Origin: Hansfordia pulvinata
Lineage: Eukaryota > Ascomycota > Sordariomycetes > Xylariales
DNA length: 64,000 nucleotides
Direction: 5' to 3'
Assembly: GCA_006538405.1 (NCBI GenBank)
Contig: BJKQ01000016.1
Span: 186,001-250,000, forward strand
Shown: in pieces, positions 10,982-22,743 of the stretch
How positions within the stretch are numbered: the stretch's first letter is position 1
Layout of the letters: each line of letters starts with the position of its first letter
Notes under the pieces: generated by a model
What the model saw: the letters and a program-made list of their open reading frames with translations, nothing else
Told to the model about the DNA's origin: nothing
Databases searched by the model: none
Position numbers and translations under genes: made by a program

Positions 10982-13900
10982 AGATGCAGACAGAGGGGCC
11001 AGGCTCGCCGGCGTGACTTGCTCAGGCTTGAGCGCGAGGACACGGGCTGCAGACAACTACGCAAGCGAGCATGGAGGGCATCGCGCCTGTCTTTACAGCA
11101 CACGACGAACGACGAACGATAGACGATGGACGAGAGACGAGAGGCGAGAGAAGACGGACGAAAGACGGTAGACGATAGAGTGGGATTGGGTATTGCTTTG
11201 GGAGTTCTGGAACTAGACAAATGAAATAGGCGACATAGACTTGCATTTACAGCCATCCATGGCATTGCCAGCCTCACTCGAACTGAACCGCGCGGTATAC
11301 CATGCGAGTATAGATAGGGTTGGACAGTCCGCACGGGCTCACATACCTGACTCATCTTACGTAAGTAAGCCTTGCTCTGGGGCAGAGCGCGCTGGTGAAG
11401 CGTGGCAAGCCTTGCTCGCCCAAACCGTCGCGGTATCAGCGGCACCTTCACATCCATCCATCCCTACGAGTAAGCACATCACCCTCAGTGCTCGCGAGCA
11501 TATGCTCTCGTATATGCCGTGTGAACCCGAGGACGTACGCACGTACGAGTAATCGTGTACCCGAAGCCACCGCCGCTGCAACGGGACGGAGGCGGCAGGG
11601 CGGCTTTTCCGATCCATGTCCCGCGGGCAAGGAGGCCCCGGCCCGATTTGCCCTTGCCCAGCATCTCTCGTCCGGGGGGTGGTGGAAGAAGCGGGAGAAT
11701 GGCGATGCGAGCCTGTGATTACTGGTCGACTCTTGTCTCAGCCGCCCTGTGACATGACTACCTAATCGACTTGACTTGGCTCTCAACTCCCGAACCCTGC
11801 GACCCTGATTCCCGGACTGGACTGCCGGAGACTAGTAGGAGATGTATGTCTCTCACACGACGCCGGGAGCCTGGTCGGTGGGACTCGTCATCGTGGACGC
11901 TGGACCCTCCCCCTCTTTTTTCTGCGCAAGCTTGATTATTACTGAATCCAACTGGTCAGTCCGTCCCGCGCCGCCGGGTCGGGTTCTTCTTCTTCTTGTC
12001 CTCTCTTTCTCACTCTCTTCCCATCCCCCAATGGAACACCCCCCCTCACCCGGTGTCCTCTGCGGCTGCGGAGCGCAATATATGCGAGCACTACCTATCT
12101 TAGTTACTACCTGGGCGCCTTCCTCCCCCCTCTCTGTCTCCGCTGAGTCGCAGCCGGGGAGACGCCCCCCAACGAGCCGCTATTGTCCCGGCATGTTGGC
12201 TCTGCTCACCGCCGCCGCCAGACAGATCCTCCTAGACACGTGGTCCTGCATCCGACGGCAAACGGGCAGGGTCGAAGAAAGAGGCAAGAAGAAAAGAAGA
12301 GGAAGAAGGAAAAAAAGAAAAAAAAGAAGAAGAAAAACAAGCGGCGGCGGCGGCGGACAAATCAAGGGCGTCAAGTCTTGCCGGGTAGCCCACAGCCGTC
12401 AGTCCCGTTCTGCTTACCGACCGCGCGCGCCCACACGCGCGCCCACTCTCGTCAAGGCGCAGATTGGGGGCGTAACCGAGCCACCGGGAGCCGGGGCCCG
12501 AGTTGCGAGTCATGGATATGTACCTACCTTACTTACCCACAGCGTCGTCTCTTTACCCCTCCTGATTTCTTTGATTCGCTCTGATAACCCTCCTCCTTCG
12601 ATGTTGACGGACGGAGTAAGGTACGAGTGAGTGGGTGAGGGGGATTGGGCACGACTGGGCCGGGCTGGCTGGAATGCAGCGGGCCATCTATCGGGACACC
12701 GCCTCGAAGCGCTGCTGCTACTACTACTCGTAACCGGTAGGCACCTATGTATTTATTGAGTCAGGTAGCCGGGGTGGCCATCCCGCCGCGACTATCGATG
12801 TGCATTAATAACTTAGGTAAGGTACATAAGGTGGGAGTTAGCTCTTACCATGGGGAGGCACGAGTATGTTGTTCGGCTCCATCCTGGCCGGGTCTGGTGC
12901 AGTCACCGAGTCGAGTCCCCCGGAATAAAAAGAAGAAGAAAGAAGAAAATACAGAGAAAGAGACAAAAAAGAAAAAGTGATTACCCGACCCGACAGATTG
13001 GAACGGTGCGAATGCAAGTCACCGCGTAGCATCTCACTCGGCTCGAGTACGAGTACCGCCGCGGCGGGAATCGCGGGTAACGGGGAAACAGATGATTACT
13101 CGTGCTCGTGCGGGGTGATGAGAGTACGAGGGGAGCGGCGAGTCGCCGTTCTACTCGAATCAGCTAAATACCTAATCAGGTAGCTAAAGCAGTGTCCTCG
13201 TAACCAGCGTTCTGTCTGGCCGGCCGGCCTCTCTCACCAGCATAGGGGAGGATGGTCGTCCATCGAACCCTCCGCCCTCTCTGCCCTCTGCCCTCTGCCC
13301 TCTGCCCTCTGCCCTCTGTCCTCTGCCTTGTCGGGGCCGCCTGTCTGACAGGTCATGGCCAAAAGACTGGGGCGCACACAAACCCCTCTCCTCTTGGCAA
13401 CGAGGACTCGTAGTAGCCTCCATCTATCGGAGGGAGAGAGAGAGCAGATCGCAGCAGCAGCAGCAGAGGCCCACCTTGCGAGCTACCGTAGCCCACTCGC
13501 ACTCGACCTTCAACTCATCGGTCGGGCTAGGTCTTTTTGGTTTGTGCCGTGCTGTGCTGCGCTGTGCTGTGAGCGATGCAGTGCATGTGGGTGGGCGGAC
13601 AGCGGATCCCGGGACCCAGGCGACTGGGAAGGCCGACCGGGCGGTTCTTCTTCTTCTTCTTTTTTTCTTCTTCTTTTTCACTGTCCACGTTCTTGTTCCC
13701 CGACCACGGCAGCGGGTCGGGTTGGGTCCCCTCCTGCGCATCGCGTTCAAGCGCGAGAGAGAGAAAAGAACAAGAGGGCCAAAAAAGGACGGGAATGGCA
13801 GTCATAATAACAACTCGAGTTGCCGCCCGCCGTTGTTGTTGTTCCCACCCCCACCATCGTCACCACCCTCATCATCATTGACATCCATCCCGCTTCCGCC

Positions 13901-14701
13901 TCCCCCGCCTTACCGGCCCTTTTTCGCCCCTGCCCCTCCCCTTCCTATCCGTGCGCCCCCGCCCGCCCGCCCGCCCGCCGAAAAAGAGATAGAGCCCTCT
14001 AGAGATTACGAGATAGAGGCGCGTTGGTGGCCCGGCCTTCTGGCGCGCTTCTAGCCCCTCGCCGGCGCCCTCTGACTAGTTAGTCCCCAGAGCAGCCCTG
14101 CCGCCGTCATTGCTCGCTCCGATCGGGAGGGGGGTCTGGGCGCTGCCCGTTTTTCGTTTCGCTTCCCCCGCCCGGACGGACACGGCTCGGCGACGACAAC
14201 GACGACAAAGTGGATGAGCCGGTGGTCTGCTACAAGTACGCGCGGTCTCGGGCTCCCGGAAGAGGAGAGCAGGGCAGCCAATATTGATTGATAGACCCCT
14301 GCACACCTTTTCTACGTGGCAGAAGAGACGAGGCTCTAGAAAGAGAAAGAGAGAGAGAAAGAGAGAAGAGGAGGGTAATAATCAACACGGGTTCCAGGAG
14401 CAGAGCGGGCGATCCGGAGGAAGGGGGCAATACGACACGCATCGCCGCCATCCAATTGGGCACTGCCATTCTTCAGCCGGCGACAACCAGCGACAGTCAA
14501 ACCAAGGGCCGCAAAAGGGCGCTCCGGACGACGGAGGGGCAGCGAAACCGCGGCAGGAGGCTCGACCCGTCATTCCTGGCAGCTCCGCGGGGCTTCGGCC
14601 GTTGTCACCCCGGGGGGCTTTTCTTTTTTCAGCCGCGTCCGCCCGCTTCACCGGACGGAGACAATACCCCCCGCTCCGCCTGCTCCGGCCCGAGCAAAAA
14701 G
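10982..14701. other. Intergenic 3.7 kb, no supported gene
   Basis: I see no coding signal. The stretch holds purine-rich tracts (12270-12345, 12925-12980), several TACGAGTA-type palindromes (11544, 12621, 13048), TACCT clusters (12520, 12820), a CCCTCTG repeat (13269-13327), and pyrimidine/GA-rich sequence up to the methyltransferase start. Confidence 0.6.
13269..13327. repeat. (CCCTCTG)n 7-nt tandem repeat
   Basis: Six to seven direct copies of CCCTCTG with small variants at the ends. Confidence 0.9.
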
Positions 14702-15772
14702 ATGGCGGCCTTTCCGAGCCACAACGACAGAGACGTCGTCTACCTAAACCAGCGATCGTCGCCCCCCGAAGGCGACGACGACGACCAGCACCATGACCAC
14801 CACGACAAGGACGTCAGCGGCGGCGGCGGCGGCGACGAGGAGGAGGAGGAGGACGCGTACGAGGAGGGGGGCTACGGCAGCGACGACGACGGCGACGGCG
14901 ACAGGGACGCCAGAGGGAGAGGGGGCGGGCGACGTCGAGCGGGTCGTCGTCGACGACGGCGACGGCGCACTCGCGGCTGATGAGCGCGTCGGACATTGAG
15001 ACGCTCAGCCTGACCGACTCGATCCGGCGGCACGTGCTGGACGCGGGCCACTCGTACCACGCGTACCACGCGGGCGTGTACGCGTTCCCCAACGACGCCG
15101 TCACGCAGGGCCGCGAGGAGATGCTGCACGTGCTGCTGACGCGGCTGTGCGGGGGCCGGCTGGGCTACGCGCCCATCGAGGGGGCCGTCGGGAGGAGGGG
15201 GGCAGGGTTCTTGATCTTGGTAGGTTTTCTCTTCTTCTTTTTTTTCTTTTTTTTGTCTTTCTTTTTCATTATCTTTGAGGGGTTTCTTGTTCTGTTCTCG
15301 ACGGGCGTAGATGGGGCAGTAGGGGGGAGAAGGGAAAAGAAAAGAGACGGGTGTATTCTGGCCCATGGAAACCATCCCAGGTTGCCGTGTTTTTACTGAC
15401 GATTCGACAGGAACCGGGACTGGATCGTGGGCTATAGACCGTAAGTGACAAACCCCCTCCTCCCTAAAATCCCCCCCCCCCCCCCTTTCGAAAAGAGGAG
15501 ACAACACGTCTCGACCGGCCACGCCCCCCCAAAAAAGGTGCTGACGCTTTGCTCTCCAACCCACCAGTCGGGGACAAGTACCCGAACGCGACGATCCACG
15601 GGACGGACCTGTCGCCGGTGCAGCCGCTGGACGTGCCGCCCAACGTGCTGTTTGAGATTGACGACTTTGAGGACACGTGGGTCGAGCCCGAGGACTACTA
15701 CGACTACATCCACATCCGCCACGTGCTGTTCAGCGTCCGCGACGTCGACAAGCTGTACGAGAACATCTTTCG

Positions 15773-15830
<58 letters not shown>

Positions 15831-16385
15831 CTGCCTGTCTCTGTCTGTGTCTCTTGTCTCTTGTGTCTCGTTCTTTTCTTTTCTTCCTCACCTCTCACCA
15901 CCAACCACTCCCTAAATGAATCCCAGACACCTCAAGCCCGGCGGCTGGGTCGAAATCCAAGAGTTCCACTACGCCATCCTGGCCGACGACGACACCCTGA
16001 CCGACGCCACGCCGCACGCCTACCGCGACTACCTGGCCTGATCGAGCGCGGGCTGGCCGCAAAGGGGCGCGACCTGCACGCCATCCTGTCCTCGCCGCCC
16101 GCCCTGCAGCGCGCCGGCTTCGCCTCCATCTCCCACGTAGGGCACAAGTGCCCCGTCGGCGCCTGGCCCCGCGACCCGGTGCTGCGCCGCTGCGGCGACG
16201 AGTTCCACCGCCAGCTCATGCCGGGCCTGCGGGGCTTGGCCCAGAAGCCCTTCTCCGAGGGCCTGGGGTGGACCGCCGAGCAGATCGAGGTCTTCCTCAC
16301 CCGCACCCGCGCCGACCTGGCCGACCCGGGCTTCCACATCTACACGCCCTACCACGTCGTGTACGCCCGCAAGCCTCGGCAGTGA
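14702..16385 (+). CDS. LaeA-like class I SAM-dependent methyltransferase, three frameshifts
   Basis: Exons 14702-15219, 15411-15440 (30 nt), 15568-15772 and 15927-16385. The order is an acidic low-complexity N-terminus, SDIETLSLTDSIRRHVLD and YHAYHAGVYAFPND (typical of fungal LaeA-like enzymes), SAM motif I LDLGTGTG, GTDLSPVQP (motif II region), FEIDDFED, IHIRHVLFSVRD and LKPGGWVEIQEFHY. The frame lacks one base at each of three places: the G5 run 14921-14925, the G6 run 15197-15202 (restoring it yields RVLDLG) and CC at 16037-16038. With them the CDS is 1215 nt, 404 aa. If translation starts at the in-frame ATG at 14980, the first shift is not needed. Known of the family: regulators of secondary metabolism or small-molecule methyltransferases; the target here is unknown. 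Confidence 0.85.
15776..15829. repeat. (GT)n microsatellite at a 5' splice site
   Basis: An uninterrupted GT dinucleotide run of about 27 copies begins inside the donor GTGAGTGTGT of methyltransferase intron 3. Confidence 0.95.
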
Positions 16386-19221
16386 TGGGGGTTTGGGGGG
16401 GGGGGGTTTGGGGGGGGGGGGGTTGGGAGAGAGGGTCGGTCGGTTGTGTCGGGGGACTTCGCGAGTCACTTCCTTTTCCATGCAAGAAAGGAGGACAAGA
16501 CGGCGAAACTTCAGGGACAAAGCTGGAGAGCCAAAAATAAAGGGAGTCGGGGGAATAGAGGGGTACGAGTAATGGCGGACGAGCTGAAGTCTCCAGTCTG
16601 GTCAGGACGAGGCAGGCGGCACAGATATCCAATCCAAGTCGGGCTGGACGGGGTTGCGGCCGGCAAGACGATACCCACCTCTCCGAGGTAGACAGGGCAG
16701 AATAGACAACAACAAGAGGTAAATTGCGTCCAAGCCACACGGGCTGCCCGTTCGTGCATGTCTCGCTCGGGGGAGGGGGCATATGGCAGAGCCGGCGGAG
16801 CCATTTTCTAAGGGAAGGGCGGCACGTGGTTTCATCAAAGCGATCGGAGTCTTCGACATTCCAGTGGTGGCGAGCTCACCCTTCAGCTCGGCACGTACCG
16901 AGAGGGTCGGCCCGTCTGCATGACGAGATCTCAGACACCACGCCCCGGCTGCCTCTTGCCCCGGGGGAGCCCAAGGTGGCTGCTCCGTCACCGTCTCTCG
17001 GACGCATGCCCTCACTCCGGAGCGGCGGCTTGCTTTGCTGCGTCCCGTGGGCTGGGGAGAAAGAGGACTGCTGTTACATCCTGTCTCGGTCGACAGACAG
17101 CATGGTCCGACTCTCATGCTTGAGACAAACTTGCACGGAAACGACCAGTACACTCCCTATTTACTGCCTGTTGGCGGTTTGGGTGGTGGCGGGCACAACG
17201 AGAGGACACGACCCAGCAGCCATCCGTCCGCCGGGTCGGCTCTCGGGCTCGCGAATCTCCCACTCCCTCGGGACATGTGACGAGGAGGGAGAGCTCAGGA
17301 GCAGCTGACGACGAAACACGCCCCGCCTCCGCCTCGCCATCGCCCATCGCCAGCCAGACTGAGCTGGTGCGATGATCGTTCCAGGCCGCCGCCCTTCGCC
17401 AACACCGTGGTCCGACCGCAGCAGACCACTCACTCGCTCTGTCGAACCCCATAGCGTAACCGCTGGGCTCCGTGCGGAGAGAGGGGATTGTTTTCAGCCA
17501 TGCCTTCCTTCTCAAACGATCTGCTGTGCACCGGTCGAGTCAACACGAGGGGCGCCCGCCCCCCCCTCCCCCCCGACCAGCGGACAGCGGCACCGGCGCA
17601 AGCAGGATCCTGCACACGTCATGTCACTCGCCGGTCCGGTCGCGTGAGAAGGGAATCGAACCGCACACGAACATCTCCGGCTTTGGTCGTGTTGGCGAGC
17701 AGAGAGAGAGGAGGGGGGGAATTTCCCCAGATGCCACACACCACACCGCCCCCGGTCACTGAGGGGAAACCCTGCGCTTGTCAGGGGAGAGAGAGAGAGG
17801 TCTTTACGAGTTCTTGCACACACGCATAGACACCCCGGCGGGCTTGGAGCAGTTGAAGATCGTGATGGGCGCCTACCTCTAAGATCTATGTATGTGCCCT
17901 CTTTCTTACCCCAGTGTCGTATGCGGGCAAGCAAGCAGGGGAGCGGTCCCGCACATCCCAAATCCCCCCTGGACACTTCACATGCGCGTTGTTGCCGTTG
18001 TAGTATCCTTCGCGAGGCTGGACTACCGGGGGTGGGAGGGGGAGCTGACGGCGAAGCAAAAGAAAAACAGGGCAGAGCGGTGTATTGTTGTTGTTGGCCG
18101 AGGCTGGCTCGGCATGGGGGCTTTTTGTTTTCCTGCTGCGTAGGTGGTCCGGCCATACGCTCCCATCGCCCGAAAGCAGAAGCCCATCTCCGGATCGGCT
18201 GCTGTTCATGTTCATGCTGTCCCGTCACTCTACAGGCTGCCCTTGCCAGGATGTGTGAACGCCGGGCGGGGATGGTTCGTCGGCCTGTCATTTGCATGCT
18301 TCATGCAGCCTGCCCGATGTCTTGTAGACAGGTTGAGACAGCAGAGTCTATGGGGTATTATACGCTGCCTGGGAACTCGCCTCCAGCCAGTGTGGACTGC
18401 TCGACGTTGTGGAGGAGGTACGGGTAACACATGAACCTCGGCGAGATGGAGCCCCGGCCCCCCCTCCCCCATCACGTCCCTTTTTGACAGGCACCCGGGG
18501 CCTGCGACTAGTCAGTCTCACTCTACACCTCCGCCAGCCATGTCATGGCCGCCACCGGGCAGGGCAGGGGTCAACTCGTACGTAGGTAGGTATGTGCAAG
18601 GGGCCCCCGGCGCCCGTCTACTCGCATACCACCCCCAACGTCCGTCACTTCCTGTCCGGGGCAGCCATCGTCAGGGGCCCACCCGAAAGCCCGGCCTCCC
18701 CCCGCAATCCCCGCATGCGGTTGCGTTCGGCCTCGGGACGCTCTTTTTGGATCGTAGGCGTCAGCGTCACTTTCCCCCTCTTCGCTCTGGGCGGGTGGAG
18801 GCCAGCGTGGCAGGGGAGTGGGAGCCAAGTCTGGGGAAAGGGGGGGAGGAGGAGGAGGAGGAGGAGGAGGAGACGCATGGGTGAGTGGGCGTGAATAAGG
18901 TGTATGTCACGCACCTTGGGTATAATAGAGCCGAGGCCCCAGAAAGACCGGAAGAAGCTGGGGCGGGTTCACCATCTTGTCTCAGTCGCTTTCACGATCT
19001 GTCTCTCGTGCTGTCCTGCTTCGCCCTCGCCACGTCCCATCATCAGTCAGTCGGTTAGGAAACGCGTCGAGGCAGACGGACAAGAAAGAAGAAGAAAAAG
19101 ACACAGCCAGGGGCCAAGCCAGTTGACCGCCACCAGAGCCATCAAAGCCATAGGGGGGCCCTTTTCTCCAAGACTCAAAAGACAGCGAGACCTTCCCCCA
19201 CCTCATCCGCCCACAACGATA
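16386..19221. other. Intergenic 2.8 kb, no supported gene
   Basis: G-rich runs immediately follow the methyltransferase stop (16395-16428). Open frames on both strands (for example 17512-18297 minus) lack motifs or coding composition. The last 300 nt form the promoter and leader of the GPI protein gene. Confidence 0.6.
18921..18926 (+). promoter_or_regulatory. TATA-like box of the GPI protein gene
   Basis: TATAAT lies about 300 nt upstream of the ATG at 19222. Confidence 0.35.
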
Positions 19222-20079
19222 ATGATGCATTCCTTCGGCCCCCTCGTCCACGTCCTCGCCCTCGCCGGCGCGGCCGCGGCGTCGCCGGCGCCGACGCCGG
19301 CCAAGGCGCCGGAGCCGCTGCTGCCGCGGCAGACGGACGACGGCTTGCTGAAGAACCTGTTCAAGCTGGCGGACGCGTTCGAGGTCAACGCGTGCATCCC
19401 GTACGCGCTGCCGCTGGTGGGCGAGCTGCCGCCGATCCCCAAGGGCCTGGTGGGCAACGACCTGGTGACGCAGGCGCTGAGCCAGACGACGCTGCCGCTG
19501 TCCGGGGTGTGCGACTTCAGCGTCACGGGCGACGTCGGCGGCAAGTTCACCGACTACCTGCCCGTGTGGTACTCGTGGTACGGCGACAAGAGCGAGACCA
19601 TCCAGTCCATCATCTCCCACTGCTCCAAGGCCACCGCCCTCGTCCAGACCATCGAGGCCTTCACCAGCTGCGCCCAGTACAAGAGCGCCACGGCCACGTA
19701 CGCCGGCGGCGACGGCGACGACGCCTCGACCACTGCGGACTCCTCCTCCTCTTCCGCCACGACCACCAGCGAAGCCGACAGCACCTCCACCGAGGAGGAG
19801 GGGACGTCGTCCACCACCACCACGACCGAGGAGGCTTCCAGCAGCAGCAGCAGCGACGACGACGCGGGCTCCTCGCCGACCACGTCCGAGGCCACGTCCC
19901 CCAGCGAGACGGACTCCGGCAGCAGCAGCAGCACCGGCGGCGGCAGCAGCGACGCGTCGCCCACGGAGAGCACGCCGGCGCAGGCCGCCGCCGCCGCCAT
20001 CACCGCTCCCGGGGCCGGCGCCGCGTACCTGGCGGTCGCGCTCATGGCGGGCTTCGTGGGCGCCGCCGTGGCTCTGTGA
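19222..20079 (+). CDS. GPI-anchored cell-surface protein, Ser/Thr-rich
   Basis: Single exon, 285 aa. A hydrophobic signal peptide (LVHVLALAGAAAASP) is followed by a possible dibasic-type site (LLPRQ), then a globular domain of about 130 residues with four Cys (NACIPYA, SGVCDFS, SHCSKA, TSCAQY). A long Ser/Thr/Asp/Glu-rich stalk suited to O-glycosylation precedes a C-terminal hydrophobic segment (AYLAVALMAGFVGAAVAL) that fits a GPI-attachment signal. It is expected in the plasma membrane or cell wall. The domain resembles fungal 'infection structure specific protein'-like surface proteins; that assignment is tentative. Two consecutive ATGs open the frame and I use the first. Confidence 0.85.
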   Translation: MMHSFGPLVHVLALAGAAAASPAPTPAKAPEPLLPRQTDDGLLKNLFKLADAFEVNACIPYALPLVGELPPIPKGLVGNDLVTQALSQTTLPLSGVCDFSVTGDVGGKFTDYLPVWYSWYGDKSETIQSIISHCSKATALVQTIEAFTSCAQYKSATATYAGGDGDDASTTADSSSSSATTTSEADSTSTEEEGTSSTTTTTEEASSSSSSDDDAGSSPTTSEATSPSETDSGSSSSTGGGSSDASPTESTPAQAAAAAITAPGAGAAYLAVALMAGFVGAAVAL

Positions 20080-21237
20080 TGAAAACAGATGCGCGAGACA
20101 CGGGGCTTTGAGACAGACAGGTGTGGGCTGCCTTGTGCTACGAGTACTCGTACACAGCGTGTCATAGTTAGTGGGCGCAGTGAGGGGGCAACGCCGGCTC
20201 CTGTATGTCGGTTCGTCCGCTTCCGGAGAAGAATGCGCAGCAGTCTGTGTGTCTCTGTGCCGATGCAGGGGATCCAACAAGTCCATCCATCACGAGTATC
20301 AATTAATTCACGTCCGTCCGTCCGATGCATAGGTACATACCTGGGTACACATAATGAGACCAATGGAAATGCCGTTGCCCCCGGTATCCGCCTCTGTGAC
20401 CGTTGTGCCTGGCCGCCACACGTTCGTCTGATGAGTTCGCTTTTGCCCACTGGGCCCCAGCCCCCCCGTGTGCTGGCTAATACTCGCCGCTTTATCAAGC
20501 AACAGCGCACCCTGGTCCATGGCTGAAGGACGAGAGAGGTATTAGGCGATGCGCTGACGATCACGCGGGGTACCCCAGACGAATAGTCACCGTTTCCTTG
20601 CAGGGGCCTTCCGGGCCACGGCGCCGGGGGTCTAAAGGGGGATAATGCGTTGAGACTGTGTATGTGTCTGATTTCTGAGGACATTGGGACGGCTCTTCAC
20701 GTGCGTTCACACGCATTGCCGCCAATTTACCCTGGGTATTTGCCACTGCGTCTTGCGCATCAGTTGACCACAGGCAGCGCTTCGGGGCGGGAGCTGCTGC
20801 CCCCTGGAGTAAGGAACCCGAGCGCGCAGTTCGCGGGTCAGACTGTCTTCCTCGGTACTTGAATAGTCAGTCGCACAGGAACTAATTGACCTGCGGTTTG
20901 AAGTCGAGACGCGCTTGTGTTGAGGTCTAACTGACTGGTATCCATGGTTGAGTCATCGTCGCTCTGCCGGACGTGGCGTCGGGATCAGCGACCGCTGCGG
21001 GGGGGGGGCGGCTTGCCTCATTCACCCTCCCCCCTTTCGATCCAATGAATCACACACCGAAATCGGGATGCGCATACTGTCATAAGCCTCGGACCTAGTG
21101 GACTGATAAGCGTGCAAATAAGCCACCAGACGTTCCAGATCGTGAACCTGACTACCGCCCTTGTCCAAGTCAAACCTTGCCGGCTTCCTCCTTCTCTCTC
21201 TCTCTGTCTCTCTCTCCCCCACTCCGAGCCTTCCGCC
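20080..21237. other. Intergenic 1.2 kb
   Basis: No supported gene. It contains the perfect palindromic motif TACGAGTACTCGTA at 20139-20152 shortly downstream of the GPI gene, and a pyrimidine-rich leader before the acetyltransferase start. Confidence 0.6.
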
Positions 21238-21455
21238 ATGTTGCCGGGCATGGAGCCGCAGTCGTGGCACCGCGACGGCGGCTACCTGGTGTCCACGGAC
21301 CCGGCGCTGCTGCAGGTCGACGCCATCAACGCCGCCATGGGCTCCGACCAGCTGTGGTGGGCGCGCTCCCTGCCCTGCGACGCCCTGCAGACCGCCCTGC
21401 GCAACTCGCTGTGCTTCGGGCTCTACGAGCTGCCGCCGCAGCCGTCGGCGGGTGA

Positions 21456-21517
<62 letters not shown>

Positions 21518-21993
21518 CTTCTCTGGGAAACCCACTCAAGTTGAGGACGGAGCATGTACGCAAGACGGGTCGCAAGCTGAAACAACAACCCGCTCTCTCT
21601 CTCTCTCTCTCTCTTTTCAAAGAACACCAACAAGACGGAGCAAGCACACAACAGCCCCCCGGCGACAGCGACAGCCACGAGCGGCGACCCCGCCAGATCG
21701 GCCTGGCCAGGCTGGTCACCGACGGCGTGACCCTGGCCTATATGACGGACATGTACGTGCTCGAGGGCCGCCGCGGCGCCGGTCTGGGCTCCTGGGTCAT
21801 GGCCTGCGTCCGCGAGACCGTCGTTGACCGGTGGCCGCACCTGCGCGCCCTCACGCTGCTGTCCTCCTCTGGCGCCACCGCCGATTTCTACCGCCGCACG
21901 CTGGGCGCCCGCGACCTGCGCGAGATCGAGCCCGGCGGCGCCGGCGGCCCGCTCGCCTTCTGCATCGCCAAGGGGCCTGCTTCGGCGCACTGA
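21238..21993 (+). CDS. GNAT-family N-acetyltransferase
   Basis: Exons 21238-21451 and 21623-21993 give 194 aa. The fold runs from an N-terminal SWHRDGGYLVSTD to IGLARLVTDGVTLAYMTDMY (strands 3-4), the acetyl-CoA pyrophosphate loop GRRGAGLGSWV, and FYRRTLGARD near the end. It is likely cytosolic, with an unknown substrate. The 171-nt intron (GTGAGT...AAAG) is made largely of TC repeats, is a multiple of three and has no in-frame stop. Retention would therefore insert 57 Ser/Leu-rich residues without breaking the protein. I prefer the spliced form because the insert is pure microsatellite. Confidence 0.85.
21458..21513. repeat. (TC)n microsatellite within intron
   Basis: A long CT dinucleotide run lies inside the acetyltransferase intron, with a second shorter run at about 21594-21613. 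Confidence 0.95.
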
Positions 21994-22743
21994 CGAGAGC
22001 CCGATAAGAAAAAGCCAAGGCGAGGGAAAAAGGACGAGAAGAGACGAGACGAGAAAACAACAAGAAAAGACCGGCAGATCGCCTGGGAGCAGGCGGACAG
22101 GCTGAGTGCCGAAAAAGAAGAAGAAGAAGGAGAAGGAGAAAAGAGAGAGGCCATCAGAGTGTAGGTAGTTAGTCGCCAGGTCAGGGACAGAGCTGTAGCT
22201 CGTGGTACATGCAGCAAAACAACACATAACAATAGAAGCGCGCGGCAGTGACAGCAGCTGTGGATGGGATGCATTGCTTCCGCTCCTGCACCCCGCCGGC
22301 GTCAAATCAATGCCCAATGGGCCAAAGTGCTGCGATGCCGGCTTTCTGTAGGTACAATACATGTCTATTCTGCCAATCTAGGCGAGGACTTTGTGCTGAA
22401 AGCTGAGAAGACCGAGGGGCAAGTTTACACACGCACACACACACACACACAAAAAGGAGAAAGAGAAGGCAAGGAACACTAAGGTTCTTGGTAGGGCAGC
22501 CTTCCGACAACAACGCGGGGCAGCCCTTCGCCTCTCGGGGCCGGAGTCGGGGTCTGGTTTGTCCCTGTGTTTGCACGCCCTCTTCGATCGGTCGCGGCCG
22601 TCGAGTAGCTGCGCATTCCTTCTACCGCCCTTGCCCTTCTCTCTGAGGACGCATCCCACGACCTTCACCTGGTGATCGCACACCGAGCACTGTGTCTTGT
22701 CTCCTCGCAGTCGGCGCGCGGGCCAGGACGCCCGAGCATCTAT
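21994..22743. other. Intergenic, convergent 3' ends
   Basis: No gene seen. It holds purine-rich sequence (22010-22150) and a CA dinucleotide run near 22427-22451, between two convergent genes. Confidence 0.6.

Noticed and set aside
11842..12630. 262-codon plus-strand frame
   Set aside because: Contains poly-Lys/Arg from a purine tract and no family-like block.
13269..13327. CCCTCTG repeat as a CRISPR-like or telomere-like array
   Set aside because: No spacers and wrong unit (fungal telomeres are TTAGGG); it is a plain microsatellite.
17640..17665. tRNA B-box-like GGTTCGATTCCC on the minus strand
   Set aside because: The flanking bases cannot form a T-stem and no acceptor or anticodon stem is found.
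17512..18297. 261-codon minus-strand frame
   Set aside because: Low-complexity and motif-free; competing frames on the other strand are equally good.
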